A DNA stretch of 64,000 nt from Promethearchaeota archaeon (GCA_019058245.1 JAHPZJ010000024.1:30036-94035); one strand, 5' to 3'. Shown: positions 34,547 through 44,596, counted from the first letter of the stretch. The notes: generated by a model not told the origin, from the sequence alone. Program-made: numbers and translations.

Positions 34547-35182
34547 TTAAAAAGCGAATAGAATTAATACCCATGCTATCATAAGGATATATCCTCCAAA
34601 ACCACCAAAAATATATCCAGTTACAAGTGGGGATACCCATGTAAATATTACAAATGCTATCGCTAGAACAGTCCACCATTCCATCGGTATTTTTATATCA
34701 AATAAATCTAATACCAGAATTAAAAGAATTATTAATAATATTAAACCAATAACTCCTGGTCCAATTCCTGCATTACTAAGAAACAGACACATAATACTAT
34801 CATAGAGAGATAGGGCAATACCAACTAATAACATAAGTTTGGAAGCTTTAAATTCTTTCTTTTCACAGATCAATTCTACAATAACAGCTAATATAAGCAA
34901 AAATCCCGTAAAGAATTGTATAAAGACGTTCTGAAGGAATGAGAATAATATTAGTATCACACCAAGAATGAGAAAAATCCACCAATAATATGGTAATTCC
35001 ACTGGTTTTGTACTTACAAAAGATAATGAGATAAAGATAATTACAATAAAAATTATCTCAAAAATCCCATAGAGAATTCCTATTCCACCCGATCCTAAGT
35101 AACGTACAGCTTCCCACAACATAAATAGCATTGCGATAAATAAAATTACTTTTGGGGCACTATTTTCGTTGCTTTCACTCAT
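34547..35182 (-). CDS. Seven-TM hydrophobic membrane protein
   Basis: The 211-residue product has about seven closely spaced hydrophobic helices after a short hydrophilic N-terminus (MSESNENSAPK). Aromatic pairs (YYWW, EWW) flank some helices. There are no charged motifs typical of transporters. I do not recognise the family. A starting ATG at 35182 with a purine-rich upstream stretch supports the start. Monocistronic. Confidence 0.72.
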   Translation of the reverse strand: MSESNENSAPKVILFIAMLFMLWEAVRYLGSGGIGILYGIFEIIFIVIIFISLSFVSTKPVELPYYWWIFLILGVILILFSFLQNVFIQFFTGFLLILAVIVELICEKKEFKASKLMLLVGIALSLYDSIMCLFLSNAGIGPGVIGLILLIILLILVLDLFDIKIPMEWWTVLAIAFVIFTWVSPLVTGYIFGGFGGYILMIAWVLILFAF

Positions 35183-35576
35183 TTAAGATCACTTCTTTTT
35201 ATTTTAAGAGTTGAATTAATAGTTTTCTTTTAAATTAAAACTGGATTTAAATTATTTTACCCTCTTTAAAAAGGTTTACATATGTATTATTAGATGATTA
35301 ATAGGATTAGTCTCTCTAATCAATATAAATGAATGATAATTCACAAATATCTTTATTCTTAGTATCTCTCATCTATTATTATATATCATGATAATAGGAA
35401 AATAAAACTTAGAATAGATATTCGATAGTATTAAATTGAAGTATTTTTATTTCTTTAAATCATAAAATACTATTTTTATTTTCAAATTACAAAAAATAAT
35501 CTCAATAATTATTAGAATATCAAATTTATATTAATTAAGGAATAATATTGATTATTATTTGATTAGAGGAATAGAA
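35183..35576. other. Intergenic region with weak inverted repeats
   Basis: AT-rich spacer between divergent genes. AGTATTTT (35440-35447) and AAAATACT (35464-35471) form an 8-bp inverted repeat, and CTATTAT/ATAATAG near 35372-35396 a 7-bp one. Either could be an operator for the hdrA gene or chance in AT-rich DNA. I see no RNA gene or coding frame. Confidence 0.3.
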
Positions 35577-37970
35577 TTGAGAATTGGTTTATTTATTTGT
35601 GATTGTGGGAAGAATATCAGCGGAGTCATAGACAATAGTGTATTGATTAAGCATTTTGAGAAATATAATGATTTGCATGTATTTAGAAATCAGTATTTGT
35701 GTTCTGAATCAGGATTAAATAAAATTATAGAAGAAATTAAAGAAAAGAAAATTGATCGCGTGGTAATTGCTGCTTGTTCGTTTAAGTTACATGGCTTACT
35801 ATTTCGTAAAACTATTGAAAAAGCAGGAATTAACCGATTTTTAATATCTTTTGCTAATATACGAGAACAAAATTCATGGGTCCATTATGATAATCCACAA
35901 AAAGCTACAAAAAAAGCAATTGATCAAATTAATATGGCAATTCAACAAGTTAAGCTTCTGGAACCATTAGAAATGCAATATTCAGACATAACACCTTCGG
36001 TTTTAATAATTGGAGGGGGGATCGCTGGAATAAAAGCTGCGCTTGCAATTGCAGATACTGGTAATAGAGTATATTTAGTCGAAAAAGAAGCTACAATAGG
36101 GGGACACATGGCTCTGTTTGATAAGACTTTTCCCACACTTGATTGTTCAATATGTATTCTTGGGCCCTTGATGACAGAAGTTAACAATCATCCTAATATT
36201 GAACTATTAACATATTCTAATGTAGAGAATGTTGAGGGATATATAGGAAATTTCGATGTATCTATAAAGAAAAATCCTCGATTTATAAAAGAAGAAAATT
36301 GTGTAGGATGTTTTGATATCTGCAGAGATGTATGCCCAATCGAGATTGAAGATACATTTTTTCCAAGGAAAGCTATAGATATTCCATATCCTCAAGCAAT
36401 ACCCTTATATCCAAATATTTTGGAAGATTATTGTATAGGATGCAAAGCATGTGCTCAAGCTTGCGGAGAAAGAGATGCTATAGATTTTGAACAAAAAATT
36501 GAATTTATTAATATTAAAGTGGGGTCAATAATAGTTGCAACAGGCTTAAAAACATTTGATCCTTCAATGTTAGCGGAATATAGCTATGAAAAATACCCTG
36601 ACGTCATAACAACTATGCAAATGGAGAGATTACTAAATAATGATGGTCCAACTCATGGTAAATTAGTTAGACCTTCTGATGGGCAAGTACCTAAAAAAGT
36701 ATCTTTTATTTTATGTGTTGGTTCTCGTAATAAAAAAATTCATCATGAATATTGTAGTCAAGTATGCTGCAATGTAGCTATTAAACAAGCAGTCTTGATA
36801 AAGAAAGATAATCCAGAAATCTCAATTAATATTTATTACACAGATATTAGAGCTGTAGGTAAAAATTGTGAGGAATTTTATAATAGAGCACGAGAAACTT
36901 TTGGTATACGTTTTATAAAGAGTAATATCTCTGCAATATTAAAAAACGATACTTCAAATGAACTAATAGTTCGCGGCGAAGATATAATTGAAGATTCTAT
37001 ATTTGAGAACAAAACGGATTTAGTTGTTTTAGCAGTAGGTATAGAACCAGCTGAAGGAACAGATGAATTAAGTAATATATTAAACATATCTCAAGATCCT
37101 AATGGGTTTCTATTAGAACGCCATCTTAAAATTAGACCTTCTGAAACACTTGTAAGTGGAATCTACTTAGCTGGCGCAATCCAAGGGCCAAAAGATATAC
37201 CTTCTAGTATTGCTCAAGCAGAAAGTGCAGCCGCTAAAGCATTAGCATTAATTTCTCGTAAAAAAGTCGAGTTAGATCCTCATATAGTCCATTTCAATAA
37301 AGAAAAATGTACTCTTTGCAGATTATGTGAAAATATATGCGAATATAATGCTTTAAAAATTGAAAAAAATGAACTAAAGATTATCCAAGCAAATTGTTCT
37401 GGATGTGGTGCTTGTGTAGCAATGTGTCCTTACGATGCCCTCTTTATTCCAGGATTTCGTAAAAATCAAATTTCAGCCCAATTACAAATTATGCTAAAAG
37501 AAAAGACAGAATCACCATTAATAGTAGCATTTTTATGTAACTGGTGTTCATATGTGGGAGCAGATTTAGCAGGAACAAGTAAGATTATTTATCCAACTAA
37601 TGTAAGAACTATTCATGTTATGTGCACGGCTATGCTTAATCCATCCTTAATATTCGAAAGTTTCTTCTATGGTGCTGATGGCGTTTTAATAGCCGGATGT
37701 CATCCTCAAGATTGCCATTATGATACTGGATTTATAAAAGCAGAAACCAGGTATGAAAGTATAAGGGAAATGTTAACAGAAGCAAATATTAATAAAAATC
37801 GTTTAAAAATTATAAGTATATCCGCTGGAGAAGGAGATAAATATGCAAATACAATAAAGGAATTCAAAGAGGAATTAGCTAATTTAGGTCCAATTCAACC
37901 CAATGAATATATAAAACCTACTCCGAGCAGAAAAAAATTTAAAGATAAAGCTAGATTAGATGAAATTTAA
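35577..37970 (+). CDS. hdrA: Heterodisulfide reductase A-like flavoprotein fused to MvhD-like domain
   Basis: I start at TTG 35577, which follows Shine-Dalgarno AGAGGA by six bases and gives the usual MRIGLFICDCG opening. An FAD-binding IIGGGIAG with GGHMALFDKTFPTLDC follows. Ferredoxin motifs are CVGC...CP, CIGCKACAQAC, then CTLCRLCENIC and CSGCGACVAMCP. Residues about 640-760 are an MvhD/FrhD-type domain: FLCNWCSYVGAD, MCTAM, GCHPQDCHY. MvhD normally links HdrA to a hydrogenase; here it is fused. The protein should bifurcate or relay electrons with HdrB/HdrC, encoded at 22939-24500. No hydrogenase gene is in this window. Confidence 0.9.
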   Translation: MRIGLFICDCGKNISGVIDNSVLIKHFEKYNDLHVFRNQYLCSESGLNKIIEEIKEKKIDRVVIAACSFKLHGLLFRKTIEKAGINRFLISFANIREQNSWVHYDNPQKATKKAIDQINMAIQQVKLLEPLEMQYSDITPSVLIIGGGIAGIKAALAIADTGNRVYLVEKEATIGGHMALFDKTFPTLDCSICILGPLMTEVNNHPNIELLTYSNVENVEGYIGNFDVSIKKNPRFIKEENCVGCFDICRDVCPIEIEDTFFPRKAIDIPYPQAIPLYPNILEDYCIGCKACAQACGERDAIDFEQKIEFINIKVGSIIVATGLKTFDPSMLAEYSYEKYPDVITTMQMERLLNNDGPTHGKLVRPSDGQVPKKVSFILCVGSRNKKIHHEYCSQVCCNVAIKQAVLIKKDNPEISINIYYTDIRAVGKNCEEFYNRARETFGIRFIKSNISAILKNDTSNELIVRGEDIIEDSIFENKTDLVVLAVGIEPAEGTDELSNILNISQDPNGFLLERHLKIRPSETLVSGIYLAGAIQGPKDIPSSIAQAESAAAKALALISRKKVELDPHIVHFNKEKCTLCRLCENICEYNALKIEKNELKIIQANCSGCGACVAMCPYDALFIPGFRKNQISAQLQIMLKEKTESPLIVAFLCNWCSYVGADLAGTSKIIYPTNVRTIHVMCTAMLNPSLIFESFFYGADGVLIAGCHPQDCHYDTGFIKAETRYESIREMLTEANINKNRLKIISISAGEGDKYANTIKEFKEELANLGPIQPNEYIKPTPSRKKFKDKARLDEI

Positions 37971-38128
37971 GAAATATTCGCTTAGAGCTTTATTAGAAAT
38001 CCATTTCTGCTTGAAATAAGTGAATTGCTTTATATAATAATTTCTCTTATAAAGCTTATTAATAGATCCTTTCTATTATAATATTATACGCGATTTTTGA
38101 TCTAAATTTTTAATTAAAAAGGTTGAAA

Positions 38129-39415
38129 ATGAGAATACGTTCGCTTACTTTTGGGCAGATAATTCCTTTCTTATATAAGAATGAAAGCATTTTATCATTT
38201 TTACAAAATAGACTGGAAAATTTCTCTTCTTTTGCTGATGAGCTTAGTAGTGAGTGTGATAATATAGGGATTAAAATTGATACTAGAAGATTTTGCTCCC
38301 AACCATTATTTGATTATGATAATAAGTTATTTTATGAAAAAAACCTAAAAGAAACCTTGGAAGATATAAATAATCAATTATCTTTTTTGCAAGAGATATT
38401 TAAGGATTATGGATTTGATTATTTTGCTTGTTGTATGATGTTAGCCTCCACATTTAAAGAAATGGGCATTTTTGAGAAATTATTACTAAATGAAGTTCCT
38501 AATTTTATTAAAAATCATGATCATTTTTTTACATCATTACCAGTAGCATCAACTAGTAATGGTATTAACATAATAGCTTTAAAATCAGGAGTAAAAATAA
38601 TTAAGAAATTAAGTTCACCTGATCCTTTTAAAAACTTGCAATTTTGCGTGTCTGCTAACGTAGATCCAAATGTTCCTTTTTTTCCCGCAGCCTATCACTT
38701 TTCTGAAAAGCCTGCTTTTTCTATAGCTTTAGAAATGGCGGATGAAGTAATAAAGGCAGTTGAAGAATCGAAGACATTAGAAAGTGCCCAGTTAAATATG
38801 TTAGCTAGATTCAATGAAATTTATGATAATTTATCAAAAATTGTAGAAAAAGTTAGTAAAAACTTCAGTATTGAATTTAAAGGAATAGATTTTTCTCCTG
38901 CTCCTTACCCTTTAGCTGATAAGAGCATTGGAACCGCAATTGAGAAATTAGGAATTGAATACTTTGGAGCCAACGGAACTTTAACAGGAGTAGCTTTAAT
39001 AAAAAATTCTATACCAGTTGATAAGGAAAAAGTAATTGGTTTTTCAGGGTTTATGCAACCTGTATTAGAAGATTATGTTTTATCAAAAAGACTGTCTGAA
39101 AATAAATTCAATTTAGATTCACTTTTATTGTATTCTACTATGTGTGGTACTGGTCTAGATGTTGTTCCACTTCCTGGTGATATTACTGAAAGAGAATTAT
39201 TTTATATCTTACTTGATTTATGCACTTTATCTGTGAGATTGAATAAACCATTAACTTGTAGACTTATGCCGATACCAGGAAAAAATTCTGGTGATGATAT
39301 TAACTTTGATTTTGAATATTTTTCTTCTTCTAAAATTATTGATTTTAGAAGAATAAAGGGTATTATTAAAAATGATTTATTTAATCGAAATGAGAAATAT
39401 TTGAAATTTCTGTAA
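38129..39415 (+). CDS. DUF711 (UPF0210) family protein
   Basis: The start at ATG 38129 follows AAGG by six bases. The 428-residue product opens MRIRSLTFGQ, and later has GIDFSPAPYPLADKSIG, FSGFMQPVLEDYVLSKR and YSTMCGTGLDVVPLPGD, all recognisable in UPF0210/DUF711 proteins. The family is widespread in archaea and anaerobes, with a fold related to pyruvate-formate-lyase or glycyl-radical proteins, and the substrate is unknown to me. Single gene, well isolated. Confidence 0.8.
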   Translation: MRIRSLTFGQIIPFLYKNESILSFLQNRLENFSSFADELSSECDNIGIKIDTRRFCSQPLFDYDNKLFYEKNLKETLEDINNQLSFLQEIFKDYGFDYFACCMMLASTFKEMGIFEKLLLNEVPNFIKNHDHFFTSLPVASTSNGINIIALKSGVKIIKKLSSPDPFKNLQFCVSANVDPNVPFFPAAYHFSEKPAFSIALEMADEVIKAVEESKTLESAQLNMLARFNEIYDNLSKIVEKVSKNFSIEFKGIDFSPAPYPLADKSIGTAIEKLGIEYFGANGTLTGVALIKNSIPVDKEKVIGFSGFMQPVLEDYVLSKRLSENKFNLDSLLLYSTMCGTGLDVVPLPGDITERELFYILLDLCTLSVRLNKPLTCRLMPIPGKNSGDDINFDFEYFSSSKIIDFRRIKGIIKNDLFNRNEKYLKFL

Positions 39416-39484
39416 TAAGATTTTTTAGAGAGAATAACTAATTATATTCTTGAAAAGATTCAAAACAACACTATTATTATTTAT

Positions 39485-39940
39485 ATGCACGAAAAAAAGA
39501 AAAACAATCCCCTAAGATTTTTCAATGAAGCAATTGAATATATTGATAAATTCGATACTTCAGAAATAAATATTGAAGAAAATACAGTTACCTTAGAAAT
39601 TGGAGATAATAATTCAAACTTTCTAAGAGATGAGATGTTAAACGAATTAGACAATTTAAGGAATATTATTAAAAATAATCCAGATATAAAGATACAAGCT
39701 TTAACTAAAGCTGAAAAACAATTATTTCAGGAATTTATGAAATTCTATTCAAAGTGCCCTATTTGTGGAAATTTAAACCATTTCTTCAATTTAAAATGTG
39801 CATATTTTGATGAAAATAAAAAAATATTAGTCAAAGAATTGTTAAGATTAATGACTATAAATAGTATAAAATTAAATAAGTTTAATTTACGATTAGGTAT
39901 CCCCTGCTGTAAATGTTATAAGAATTTCTATGAAAAATGA
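39485..39940 (+). CDS. Cysteine-containing hypothetical protein
   Basis: A 151-residue acidic protein. Its second half carries CPICG (about residues 98-102), a single Cys in KCAYF and a terminal CCKC, which could make one or two zinc sites. The first half is helical and acidic. I do not recognise it. Opposite strand to the HTH gene downstream, with 16 bases between the stops. Confidence 0.65.
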   Translation: MHEKKKNNPLRFFNEAIEYIDKFDTSEINIEENTVTLEIGDNNSNFLRDEMLNELDNLRNIIKNNPDIKIQALTKAEKQLFQEFMKFYSKCPICGNLNHFFNLKCAYFDENKKILVKELLRLMTINSIKLNKFNLRLGIPCCKCYKNFYEK

Positions 39941-39956
39941 CTAATAATAATTTGAT

Positions 39957-40295
39957 TTATCCTAAGTAATCAATTACTTTACCACTCTGAGTTATTTCAT
40001 AAACGATTTCTTCATCAATTTCACTTTTAACAGAGTTAATACAAAAAGCTTTAATTAAATAATCGATATTATAATCAAACATAGATATGTCCTCAATTAT
40101 TTTTTCATTAAGAAGGTGATTCAACAGATCCTTTTTTGAAATTCGCTTTTCATTGTTAATAACTGTTAAAATCTTCCTACGTATGGGATTATTAACAGCT
40201 CTTAAATATAAAGAATGTAAATAATTTGTTCCTTCGATAGTTTTGCTATACTCTTCTATTGATTTATACTTCTTGAAATCAAACTCATCAGGCAT
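39957..40295 (-). CDS. Winged-helix regulator-like protein
   Basis: A 112-residue protein with YLRAVNNPIRRKILTVINNEK, then ISKKDLLNHLLNEK and a C-terminal wing-like EIVYEITQSGKVIDYLG. This is the pattern of small archaeal ArsR/PadR-type winged-helix proteins. Likely DNA-binding transcription factor; ligand and targets unknown. Divergent from the 40445 gene, which it may control. Confidence 0.75.
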   Translation of the reverse strand: MPDEFDFKKYKSIEEYSKTIEGTNYLHSLYLRAVNNPIRRKILTVINNEKRISKKDLLNHLLNEKIIEDISMFDYNIDYLIKAFCINSVKSEIDEEIVYEITQSGKVIDYLG

Positions 40296-40444
40296 ATTTA
40301 AGAAAAAGAATAAAGAAAGAAAAAGATTGTGTATAGATCAGATTGATTTGAATTCTAAAACTGAAATTAAAGGTACTTTAAATATTTAAAATTAAAGTAA
40401 ATTATTAGAAAGGAACCTAAAATGATTTCTTCATTGGGAATATA

Positions 40445-40729
40445 ATGGAAAAGGTTAAAGCTGAAAGAAATTCTAATATAGACTCTTTCAAAAATAATGA
40501 GAAAGTAGCAGAAAAAATTGATAGTTTATGGGGAGTAAAAAAAACCCATTATAGAAATAATAAATTTGAATCTAGAAAAATAATTCTGAAATTCGAAACA
40601 AATGGGATAAAAAAGAGAAAATTTGCTCTAAAAATGAAAAATGAAAGCCAAAATAGTCATTTTAATAATTTCTCTCTTATTTCTGAATTAATAAAAGAAT
40701 TTTTTAATAGTTCTTCTAATCTTGAATAA
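40445..40729 (+). CDS. Small basic hypothetical protein (94 aa)
   Basis: The 94 residues are Lys/Asn/Ser-rich: EKVKAERNSNIDSFKNNEK, then WGVKKTHYRNNKFESRKIIL and a helical end LISELIKEFFNSSS. No motif recognised. An ATG preceded by GGGAATATA and a frame consistent with local coding pattern favour a real gene. Basic charge could mean nucleic-acid binding. Confidence 0.55.
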   Translation: MEKVKAERNSNIDSFKNNEKVAEKIDSLWGVKKTHYRNNKFESRKIILKFETNGIKKRKFALKMKNESQNSHFNNFSLISELIKEFFNSSSNLE

Positions 40730-40864
40730 TTAAATATGATTTTTATTCATAATATCTTATCTAAAAATGAAAGTTTTACAGAGAAATTATAAGTAAAATA
40801 TTTTATTATAGGACTCTTATTTCTTCATTAATTTTAATTCAAATGCAAAATTGATGAAATAAAA

Positions 40865-41926
40865 ATGGATTTAGAAGAAATAAAAAGCTTTTTGGGATCA
40901 GATGCAAATGATTTATTAAATCATACATGCACAGGAATTCCAAGGGAAATGATTCATCTTCCCGGGCCAGATTTTATTGATCGCGTTGTTGCAAATTCAG
41001 ATAGAAATAATCTTGTATTAAATAATATGGATCGATTATTTAATCAAACTGGTAGGCTAGCTGGAACGGGATATCTATCAGTTTTACCAGTAGACCAAGG
41101 AGTTGAGCACACTGCTTCAGCTAGCTTTGCTGTAAATCCCTCATATTTTGATCCTGAAAATATTATCAAACTCGCTATAAATGGTGGATGTAATGCTGTA
41201 GCATCCACACTTGGTGTTTTAGGTTCGGTTTCAAGAAAATATGCCCATAAAATTCCTTTTATTGTAAAAATTAATCATAATGAGTTACTTAGTAAACCAA
41301 ACCTTGCAGATCAGACATTATTTGCAAATGTAGATCAAGCATGGGATATGGGAGCAGCAGCAGTAGGAGCAACAATTTATTTTGGTTCAGTAGATTCAAG
41401 ACGACAAATCCAAGAAATCAGTGAATCATTTAAATATGCTCATGAGCTAGGAATGGTTTGTGTTCTTTGGTGTTATTTAAGAAATTCAGAAGAATTTATC
41501 AAAAATGGAAAGGATTATCATACAGCAAATGATATGGAAAGTCAAGCTAATTATCTTGGAGTTACTATTGAGGCAGATATTATAAAGCAAAAATTATCTA
41601 CATTAAATCGAGGATTCCTTGATTTGAATTTTGGTAAAACAGATAAATTAGTCTATGAGAAACTAGCAACAGATAACCCAATTGAGTGGAACCGTTATCA
41701 AGTTGCAAATTGTTTTATGGGACGAGCAGGGCTAATTAATTCTGGAGGAGAAGCTGGTGGCAGTGATCTTCAAGATGCTATAAGACAAGCGGTTATAAAT
41801 AAACGATCTGGTGGTATGGGGCTTATACTTGGAAGAAAAGCTTTTAAAAAACCAACTCCTGAAGGAATTAAAATTCTTAACGCCGTACAAGATGTATATT
41901 TAAATAAGGACATCACAATTGCATAA
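40865..41926 (+). CDS. Class I fructose-bisphosphate aldolase
   Basis: The 353-residue protein follows the archaeal/DhnA-type class I aldolase: [47 protein letters not shown], then EADIIKQK with the likely Schiff-base Lys (about Lys241), and [17 protein letters not shown] for phosphate binding. It interconverts fructose-1,6-bisphosphate with DHAP and GAP in glycolysis and gluconeogenesis. The length exceeds the compact archaeal FBA (about 260 residues) and is closer to the FbaB type. Single gene. Confidence 0.9.
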   Translation: MDLEEIKSFLGSDANDLLNHTCTGIPREMIHLPGPDFIDRVVANSDRNNLVLNNMDRLFNQTGRLAGTGYLSVLPVDQGVEHTASASFAVNPSYFDPENIIKLAINGGCNAVASTLGVLGSVSRKYAHKIPFIVKINHNELLSKPNLADQTLFANVDQAWDMGAAAVGATIYFGSVDSRRQIQEISESFKYAHELGMVCVLWCYLRNSEEFIKNGKDYHTANDMESQANYLGVTIEADIIKQKLSTLNRGFLDLNFGKTDKLVYEKLATDNPIEWNRYQVANCFMGRAGLINSGGEAGGSDLQDAIRQAVINKRSGGMGLILGRKAFKKPTPEGIKILNAVQDVYLNKDITIA

Positions 41927-42033
41927 GAAAATTCCTTTTCTCTTTTTTTCATTATATTTTTTTATTGGGATCAAAAATAAAAATAAGAATTTTTTATTCA
42001 TACTAAAAGAAAAAATTTATTCTTTAGATAAAA

Positions 42034-42690
42034 ATGGGAAGTAAAAAGATATTTAGACCAATCCAAGATGATAATCCATATAGGATAAAAAAGGCACAGC
42101 CTCCTCCAAAAAGAAGTTTTATCGATTTTGATACGCGTAGGATCTGTCCAGCATGTGGACAGGATATTAAGATAACTCATAATTTCTGTAAATATTGTGG
42201 AGTAGATTTAAGTATGATAGAGCCTATTGGAAAGGATGATATTTCAAAACATTTAGCAACAACTGCGGTGACTGACCCTGATCCTGAAGTCAGAAAGGAA
42301 GCCGTTGATACTTTAGGTGGTTTTGGAGATAAAAAAGTATTGGGTATTTTAACATTTGTTCTTCTTAATGATCCAGATGAAAATGTAAGAAGGGAAGCTG
42401 CTGATGAGTTGGGGGATTTGCACCACCCTTATAGTCTCGATATTTTAACAAAAGCACTCAAAGATGAAAGTGCATTAGTTAGGAAAGAAGCAATCGAAGG
42501 ACTGAAAAAAATTAAAAAAAAGATCAAACCTAATGAATTAGAAGAGGGAAAACCACAAAGTCGAGAAATCAAAACAACCATAAATGAAAAAGATGCTTTA
42601 AGAGAGAAAATTCCTAATTTAGATGACATTAAAGAAGATAAATACGATTCCGAAAATTATGATGAGGAAGATGATAATAATTTATTTTAA
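42034..42690 (+). CDS. Zinc-ribbon and HEAT-repeat protein
   Basis: Residues 33-60 are a zinc ribbon, CPACGQDI...CKYCGVDL. Residues 68-165 are HEAT/PBS-lyase-type helical repeats (TDPDPEVRKEAVDTLGGFGD, NDPDENVRREAADELGDL, KDESALVRKEAIEGLKKI). The last 40 residues are Asp/Glu/Asn-rich. Such proteins are usually protein-binding scaffolds. Isolated on the plus strand and convergent with the gelsolin-like gene. Confidence 0.82.
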   Translation: MGSKKIFRPIQDDNPYRIKKAQPPPKRSFIDFDTRRICPACGQDIKITHNFCKYCGVDLSMIEPIGKDDISKHLATTAVTDPDPEVRKEAVDTLGGFGDKKVLGILTFVLLNDPDENVRREAADELGDLHHPYSLDILTKALKDESALVRKEAIEGLKKIKKKIKPNELEEGKPQSREIKTTINEKDALREKIPNLDDIKEDKYDSENYDEEDDNNLF

Positions 42691-42782
42691 ATAAATCCTA
42701 TTTTTACATATAATAATAAATGCTAAAGAAATTGAATGTATTTTCTAATAGAAAAAAAGTTTATAATACTATAGCTTAAAGT

Positions 42783-43874
42783 CTAATCATCACTACTTGG
42801 AATTTTTGGTAATTGTCTTCGACTATTTGATTTTTTACTTGTGGAATTCTCTAGAATTTCTATTATTTCGGCTTTTCTTGCATTTGCAGGTAATTCTATA
42901 TTCTTTTCCTCAGCATAAGTTTTAAGATTTTTCACAGTCATTGAATTAAAATCAAATGTATCTATAGTAGTATCTGCTTTTTTTACAATAGTTTCTTGCG
43001 AATTGCTTGTTGGATTTTTTATTTTTTCTAATACTTCTACAGCCTCAACAATTCCTTTTTCCTCATCAAAATACACTCTTAACATATGTTTATCTAATTC
43101 AATCATTCCTTTTGGAACATTTTTAACTGGTTCCCACTCAGTTTCTTCGACTTCTTTTCCAAAAACGGTTGCAATTTTGGAAACTGCAGCATAAAGGGTA
43201 TGACCTAAAATTAAGTTTAATCTTTTATATTCATTAGAAACTTCTGTTTTGAGTAATTTTTCTTTAATTATCTTTTCATGTTCTGTTGATAGAGTAGTTG
43301 GCTTAGAAACTTGTGTTGATTTCGTTATTGATGGTTTTTGAGGTTTAATGCTTGGTTTTGGAGTACTTGCTGAAAATGATGATACTACCACTTCATTACT
43401 GGTATCCTGTAATGCTGGTGAAAAGTATTCTTCCTCTGTTTGTGCTTGAGGTGCTTTAGGAGAAACATCTGAAATTGTGGCTTGAGCACCTCTTTCACGT
43501 TCAATATTTCGAACATATCGCATATCTGCTAGTCGTTCAGTTACTTCCATTGATTGTAATTTGAAAGCATTTAAGAATTCTGCAGGCTCATCTCCCGCAT
43601 CTACTGATACAATCTTACAGCGATGGTATCTAGCATCTTTCATCAATTCTTCTTGAAGTGCTTGAGCTACTCTTGAACTAATAAATCGTTTTCGAACAGG
43701 TGATTTTGGACCTTTCCAAATGAAAATTCTTCTTAAATCTTCTCTAATAATTACAAGGACTTGTTCTGGATGTAGATTTTCTTCGAGATGTTCTTCTTCC
43801 ATATCTAATCGCATTTTTTCTCCAGAATCATCCAGTTCATACACTATAAAGGTTTCATATTCACTCATTTTCAT
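42783..43874 (-). CDS. Gelsolin-like domain protein with C-terminal SAP-like motif
   Basis: Residues 25-125 fit a gelsolin domain: LHPEQVLVIIREDLRRIFIWKG, then VRKRFISSRVAQALQEELM and IVSVDAGDEPAEFLNAF. Residues about 130-205 are a low-complexity Ser/Pro/Thr linker. Residues about 205-295 hold a compact helical/strand region of unknown fold. Residues 308-345, MTVKNLKTYAEEKNIELPAN, read as SAP-like, a helix-extended-helix that binds DNA or protein. Asgard gelsolin-like proteins sever or bundle actin-like filaments in the family context; a SAP tail is an unusual partner. No actin gene is here. Confidence 0.82.
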   Translation of the reverse strand: MKMSEYETFIVYELDDSGEKMRLDMEEEHLEENLHPEQVLVIIREDLRRIFIWKGPKSPVRKRFISSRVAQALQEELMKDARYHRCKIVSVDAGDEPAEFLNAFKLQSMEVTERLADMRYVRNIERERGAQATISDVSPKAPQAQTEEEYFSPALQDTSNEVVVSSFSASTPKPSIKPQKPSITKSTQVSKPTTLSTEHEKIIKEKLLKTEVSNEYKRLNLILGHTLYAAVSKIATVFGKEVEETEWEPVKNVPKGMIELDKHMLRVYFDEEKGIVEAVEVLEKIKNPTSNSQETIVKKADTTIDTFDFNSMTVKNLKTYAEEKNIELPANARKAEIIEILENSTSKKSNSRRQLPKIPSSDD

Positions 43875-44058
43875 CCAAGGGGCAAATTAAGTTATGATTT
43901 TTTAAATTTCACTATAAAATCTGAAGTTAATCAAAAAATTATTTGATGTTTCTATTCAAATTTACATATTTTAAAAAAAATATAAATTAAATCATTTTAA
44001 ATTTATTTTTTTAAAAAAACTATAACGATTCTTTTTGAATGAATAATTAATTCGATAT

Positions 44059-44069
44059 AAAAAAAAAAA
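44059..44069 (-). terminator. T11 terminator directly after the LURP-like gene
   Basis: Eleven As on the plus strand, so an 11-T tract on the minus strand, begin immediately after the stop codon at 44070. This is a strong archaeal U-tract terminator candidate. Confidence 0.55.
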
Positions 44070-44510
44070 TTAGGAATCATGAAGAACATTATCAATTGAA
44101 AGTACAAATCCTACTAGAATTCTTCTGTCTGTTTCATTATCAAGTATTCTTAAAGCATATGTATCCTTGAAATCCAAAAGGCCTCCAAGAAATAAATCTC
44201 TCCATTTATCCGCTTTTTCAATTTCTGCAACAACATTTCCTGTAGTTTCATCATAGACCTTAAATGAAAATCCCATAAATTTTCCTTGAGCACGGAACCA
44301 TCGATTTCCCTCAGGATCTTCAAGATAAAATACAGGTCTGAAAAAAGATAGAATTTTCTTCTTAATTCGAGCAATTAAATTCCCCTGAGGATCTTTTAGA
44401 TCTTGAGCACCACGAGCAGATATAATTTTAGCATGAATAGTAGCCGATATTGTTCCATCAACTTCTCTTAATTCTACTCTACGTCTAATTGAGAGAATAA
44501 CTCTTTTCAT
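44070..44510 (-). CDS. LURP-one/tubby-like domain (C-terminal part of a split or intron-bearing gene)
   Basis: From ATG 44510 the frame gives 146 residues: RVILSIRRRVELREVDG, ARIKKKILSFFRPVFYLEDPEG and ILVGFVLSIDNVLHD, matching LURP-one (tubby-like, phospholipid-scramblase-related) beta-barrels. But the same frame upstream of that ATG reads YWDWGSGDILDENNQKIG, the family's expected N-terminal strands, to codon 44565. These continue naturally from the zinc-ribbon gene's NYYILKEK if 29 bases (44568-44596) are removed. So translation from 44510 would lack the first strands. Role: lipid or membrane binding, by family only. Confidence 0.75.
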   Translation of the reverse strand: MKRVILSIRRRVELREVDGTISATIHAKIISARGAQDLKDPQGNLIARIKKKILSFFRPVFYLEDPEGNRWFRAQGKFMGFSFKVYDETTGNVVAEIEKADKWRDLFLGGLLDFKDTYALRILDNETDRRILVGFVLSIDNVLHDS

Positions 44511-44567
44511 TCGACCAATTTTTTGATTATTTTCATCAAGGATATCACCAGAACCCCAATCCCAATA

Positions 44568-44596
44568 TTTTTAAAGAATTTGAGGTATTCTCAACA
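44568..44596 (-). other. 29-nt out-of-frame insert between zinc-ribbon and LURP parts
   Basis: Removing 44568-44596 joins ...YYILKEK to YWDWGSGD... in one frame, restoring a full zinc-ribbon plus LURP protein. On the minus strand the insert is bounded by two direct copies of AAAAAT. It can fold: TTAAAGAA with TTCTTTAA (8 bp) and, inside, TTGAG with CTCAA (5 bp, loop AATAC). The possible cut sites lie in the unpaired A-runs next to the 8-bp helix, on opposite strands, the topology of a bulge-helix-bulge intron, although the bulges are larger than the canonical three bases. Other causes are an insertion mutation or assembly error. Confidence 0.55.
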
